From contig CAVRJN010000008.1 in NCBI GenBank assembly GCA_963721585.1, forward strand, positions 496,001-560,000: a DNA stretch of 64,000 bases, read 5' to 3'. The DNA is from Bog-473 sp963721585 (lineage in GTDB: Bacteria > Actinomycetota > Acidimicrobiia > Acidimicrobiales > RAAP-2). Position 1 is the first letter of the stretch. The number at the start of each line of letters is the position of its first letter. The translations under genes were made by a program, and so were the position numbers. Positions 61,620-64,000 of the stretch are shown here, piece after piece. The notes below the pieces were generated by a model. The model was not told where the DNA came from. It did no database searches and saw only the letters and a program-made list of their open reading frames with translations.

Positions 61620-61652
61620 GGGTGCGCCCGGTCCGGGCGTACTGAAGCACCC
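61620..61652 (+). repeat. Hairpin repeat, copy 14
   Basis: GGGTGC pairs with GCACCC; inside, GCCCGG pairs with CCGGGC around a single T; GTACTGAA remains unpaired on the 3' side. Perfect nested arms. Confidence 0.75.
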
Positions 61653-61655
61653 TCT

Positions 61656-61880
61656 TCAATCGGCGGACACATGCGCCCGGAGCCGACCCACGAGGCTCCG
61701 CATCTCATCATGGCCAACGCGGGGAGCGTCAGGCCACTCCCGGAGCCGGACTCCCCAATACTCCCTCGGAGTTCCCGCGTACCGCGGTGCCAAGACGACA
61801 TGAAGGTGGGCCAGCCCGTCCCTCAGGACAAAGCTGTAGACGTGCTCGGCCCCAGCTACCTTGTGACGCCAGTTCGACAT
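61656..61880 (-). pseudogene. Truncated HIT-like protein
   Basis: 74 residues covering only the C-terminal half of an HIT-fold protein: GAEHVYSFVLRDGLAHLHVV, then LAPRYAGTPREYWGVRLREW and PDAPR. The triad reads HLHVV, lacking the third histidine of HxHxH, and the N-terminal half is missing; upstream frames are not homologous in character. Probably a decayed gene. It is the single gene between repeat copies 14 and 15. Confidence 0.55.
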
Positions 61881-61982
61881 GCGAACACGAGTCCGTGCGG
61901 GCGTGGTCAACACCGGCAACTGGTAAGTAGCCGTCTTTGACAAAGAGCTCCAGTTCCGGCGGCTCCGGCACCTGCCCATTTT

Positions 61983-62014
61983 GGTCCATCCCACCTACCC
62001 GGCGGACGGGGGCA
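61983..62014 (+). repeat. Hairpin repeat, copy 15
   Basis: CCCACCTACCCGGCGGAC followed by GGGGGCA. Core conserved; outer arms only weakly complementary. Confidence 0.55.
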
Positions 62015-62662
62015 CTATCGCGAGTCAGACTCGAGAATGAGCTTGACGGCTTGGGGGACCGTCTCGACCACCGAATCGGGAACAGGATCCGTCGATGTCC
62101 ACGTACGGCCCCTTGCGATCCAGATGGTGCGTAGTCCCACCCTTCGACCTCCGGCCATGTCGGCGGCTACGGAATCTCCGGTCATCCAGCCCTCAACGGG
62201 TCTCTCGCACAGGTCTGCCGCCATCTCAAAGATCGCTGGATCCGGCTTTCTGACACCGACTATTTCTGAGACGCAAATCGCGTCGAACTCTCCGGTGAGG
62301 TTTGTTGCCTCGAGCTTCGCCATCTGTGCCGGTCCACCGTTGGTGACGACCGCCACCCGCCACCCCTGGCTCCGAAGCTGCCGAATTCCACGTACGGTCT
62401 CGACGTCCACCGTGTAGCAGTCCGGATAGTCCAGGTAGTACCGGGCGAGGAGTTCTTCGACATCGGTTGAGACGTCGAATTCTGCTCGCATTTGCTCGAA
62501 TAAGGCTTCCTTCGGTGTCATGCCGTCCTGGTCAGCCGACCGCATGAATGGCCACGCTTCTTGTCGAAGCGCATGCTCACGGATGAAGGCTTCGGCCCAG
62601 CGAGCGAACGCCGCCTCACGATCGAGGAGCGTGTTATCAAGATCGAAGAGAGCGAGGCCCAC
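62015..62662 (-). CDS. HAD-superfamily hydrolase
   Basis: 215 residues, subfamily IA phosphatase. Motif I LALFDLDNTLLD, motif II VTNGG, motif III RKPDPAIF, and motif IV GDSVAADMAGGRRVGLRTIW. The cap domain is helical (residues 15-90), as in phosphoglycolate phosphatase or YjjG-like proteins. GTG start at 62662. Its stop is adjacent to repeat copy 15. Single gene between copies 15 and 16. Confidence 0.92.
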   Translation of the reverse strand: MGLALFDLDNTLLDREAAFARWAEAFIREHALRQEAWPFMRSADQDGMTPKEALFEQMRAEFDVSTDVEELLARYYLDYPDCYTVDVETVRGIRQLRSQGWRVAVVTNGGPAQMAKLEATNLTGEFDAICVSEIVGVRKPDPAIFEMAADLCERPVEGWMTGDSVAADMAGGRRVGLRTIWIARGRTWTSTDPVPDSVVETVPQAVKLILESDSR

Positions 62663-62716
62663 GGATTAAGTATCGCGGGCGGGATCGCAGATCTCCTCGA
62701 CGGCCCCGGCTCATGA

Positions 62717-62740
62717 TCCCTATCCCGGAGTACGGGGCTC
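62717..62740 (+). repeat. Hairpin repeat, copy 16 (degenerate)
   Basis: CCCTATCCCGGAGTAC followed by GGGGCTC; CCC/GGG pair. The weakest copy; included for its position between the HAD and galE genes. Confidence 0.4.
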
Positions 62741-62757
62741 CATCCGATCTCCTTGAC

Positions 62758-63741
62758 TCATTCCCCAAATCCGTCGGGATGGTTGGAATGCCACGCCCAC
62801 GCCGACGACACGATGTCGTCTAACCCGTGCTGGGGATTCCAGTCCAGCAGTCTGTGAGCCCGGTCTCCGTCGGAATACAAGGCCACGGGATCTCCAGGCC
62901 TACGGGAGGCAAGCTCGTACGGCACTTTGTGTCCAATTGCCCTCTCTGCCGACGCCAGAACTTCGAAGACGGACGATCCAACACCAGAGCCGAGATTGAC
63001 AGCCGTCGAGTCACCGCCGTTTTCCAACAGCTCAAGAGCTTTGAGATGGGCTTCGGCCAAGTCGACGACGTGCACATAGTCACGAACAGCCGTGCCGTCG
63101 GGGGTGGGATAGTCAGTGCCGAAGACCTGCAAGGCACCCCGGCGCCCGAGTGCCGACTTCATGATCAGCGGCACGAGGTTCAAGGTTACGGCCCAGTCCT
63201 CTCCGATGGAACCGTCGAGCCACGCGCCCGCGGCATTGAAGTAACGGAGACTGACCGAGCGCAGCTCCAGGCACGTGTCGTACCACGACAGAATCCGCTC
63301 GACGATCGCCTTGCTCTCGCCGTAGGGACTCTCCGGTCGAATGGCAGTGTCCTCGCTTACCGGTAGCTGGTCCGGGGTGCCGTAGATGGCACAGCTCGAT
63401 GAGAAGACAATTCTCAACACACCCAGTTGCGACAGCGTTTCAAGTAGAGCAACACTTCCGGCGACATTGTTGTGAAAATACCTTCCAGGCCGTTCGATGG
63501 ATTCGCCCGCTGCTTTGTAGGCGGCGAAATGCATGACCGCATCGACGTCGTAATCACCGACCACCTGCGCAACCGCCTCCCGGTCGGCGATGTCGGCCCG
63601 TATGAGCGGAGCATCACCTACGGCAGCCGTGTGGCCGAACTCCATGGTGTCCATGACGACGACATCTCGGCCCCGTTCTCGCAGAAGCCTGACCGTGTGG
63701 GAGCCGATATAGCCGGCGCCACCCGTGACTAAGACGCTCAT
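62758..63741 (-). CDS. galE: UDP-glucose 4-epimerase
   Basis: 327-residue SDR-type epimerase that interconverts UDP-glucose and UDP-galactose. NAD-binding VTGGAGYIGSH, catalytic Ser/Thr region VFSSSCAIYG and the active-site Tyr-Lys pair in SPYGESK are intact. GalE-specific NAAGA and RDYVHVVDLAEAHL follow. ATG at 63741. The single gene between repeat copies 16 and 17. Confidence 0.95.
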   Translation of the reverse strand: MSVLVTGGAGYIGSHTVRLLRERGRDVVVMDTMEFGHTAAVGDAPLIRADIADREAVAQVVGDYDVDAVMHFAAYKAAGESIERPGRYFHNNVAGSVALLETLSQLGVLRIVFSSSCAIYGTPDQLPVSEDTAIRPESPYGESKAIVERILSWYDTCLELRSVSLRYFNAAGAWLDGSIGEDWAVTLNLVPLIMKSALGRRGALQVFGTDYPTPDGTAVRDYVHVVDLAEAHLKALELLENGGDSTAVNLGSGVGSSVFEVLASAERAIGHKVPYELASRRPGDPVALYSDGDRAHRLLDWNPQHGLDDIVSSAWAWHSNHPDGFGE

Positions 63742-63811
63742 GCCCGAGTATCTCCCATGTCGACCGGACCCCGCATACTGCGCGCTACGAGTCTCCTATC
63801 CGTGCTGGGAC

Positions 63812-63836
63812 GCACACCCATCCGGCGTACGGTGGC
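63812..63836 (+). repeat. Hairpin repeat, copy 17
   Basis: GC, bulged A, CACC on the left; GGTG, GC on the right; loop CATCCGGCGTAC. All six pairs are Watson-Crick. Last copy seen before the window ends. Confidence 0.7.
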
Positions 63837-63907
63837 AGGTTCCGGATCCCATCCAGTTCGCCGCTCCCCCGAAGGACTTTCGTCACTCTCATCCATAGAC
63901 TCGGAGC

Positions 63908-64000
63908 ATGAGTACGTTCGTCTTTCGACTCAAGGCGCCGCGCCCGACGTTCGCCCTCGATATGACCGAAGAGGAGCAGGAGATCATAGGTCGGCATGCC
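63908..64000 (+). CDS. YciI-like protein (partial, C-terminus outside window)
   Basis: 31 residues visible: TFVFRLKAPRPTFALDMTEE followed by EQEIIGRHA. The pattern matches the N-terminus of YciI-related dimeric alpha-beta-barrel proteins. ATG 63908. It is the next cassette after repeat copy 17. Confidence 0.6.
   Translation, partial: MSTFVFRLKAPRPTFALDMTEEEQEIIGRHA

Noticed and set aside
47715..63836. Classical integron attC sites
   Set aside because: The conserved 7-base core (GTTRRRY and its complement) is not present at fixed positions, so I do not call attC; only the overall layout is integron-like.
47715..63836. CRISPR array
   Set aside because: Repeats are hundreds of bases apart with genes between them; no cas genes are in the window.

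Overview
The window is high-GC bacterial DNA with many GTG/TTG starts and ATGA/GTGA gene overlaps. The housekeeping gene order (dnaG-rpoD, ppdK, uppS-recO-hemW-glyS, phoH-ybeY-CNNM-era, hrcA-dnaJ-rsmE, lepA/rpsT) and the Erm(37)-like and F420-dependent LLM-type genes point to an actinobacterium, probably of the Acidimicrobiia. The taxonomic call is inference from gene content only. Four otherwise well conserved genes (dnaG, hemW, dinG, ftsW/rodA) each carry one frameshift that looks like a small indel. This suggests consensus errors in the assembly, although real mutations cannot be excluded.

Bases 1-39,750 are core chromosome. The order is: the 5' part of rpoD with dnaG; pyruvate phosphate dikinase; a MarR regulator divergent from a DrrAB-like ABC exporter; a glyS-hemW-recO-membrane protein operon with uppS; a hemerythrin; dinG; the era-CNNM-ybeY-phoH-HIT block; rsmE, dnaJ and hrcA with a perfect CIRCE operator; lepA divergent from rpsT; a large secreted anchored protein; holA-folP-thioredoxin; a phosphotransferase/PAC2/LLM oxidoreductase run; a membrane-bound zincin; and leuS.

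At 39,893 a tRNA-Ala(GGC) marks a change. The tail of a tyrosine integrase still overlaps the 3' half of the tRNA and is joined to a broken GNAT acetyltransferase gene. This is the scar of an integrated element. A second regulator/exporter module (TetR plus ABC ATPase and permease) follows, then a transposon cluster: an IS256-type element with a DUF3024 protein, and an IS3-type element interrupted by a complete IS30-type element with a 3-bp CAA target duplication.

From about 47.7 kb to the end of the window the organisation is that of a cassette array. Single, functionally unrelated genes on either strand are separated by short hairpin repeats that all lie in the same orientation (core CCCGGCGAACTGGGGCA; stems vary in sequence but stay paired, several with a 1-3 nt bulge). 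I identified 17 repeat sites. Thirteen or more intervals hold exactly one gene: methyltransferase, small secreted or membrane proteins, aminoglycoside-phosphotransferase-like kinase, flavin reductase, zinc-ribbon protein, FAD monooxygenase, alpha/beta hydrolase, HIT-like fragment, HAD phosphatase, galE and a YciI-like protein. One longer interval carries a cell-wall/signalling group (FHA-LuxR regulator, class B PBP, FtsW/RodA) and a short Erm-type 23S rRNA methyltransferase. The layout resembles an integron cassette array or a cluster of attC sites lacking an integrase, but the repeats lack the canonical attC core and no intact recombinase is present. It is the main candidate here for an undescribed system.
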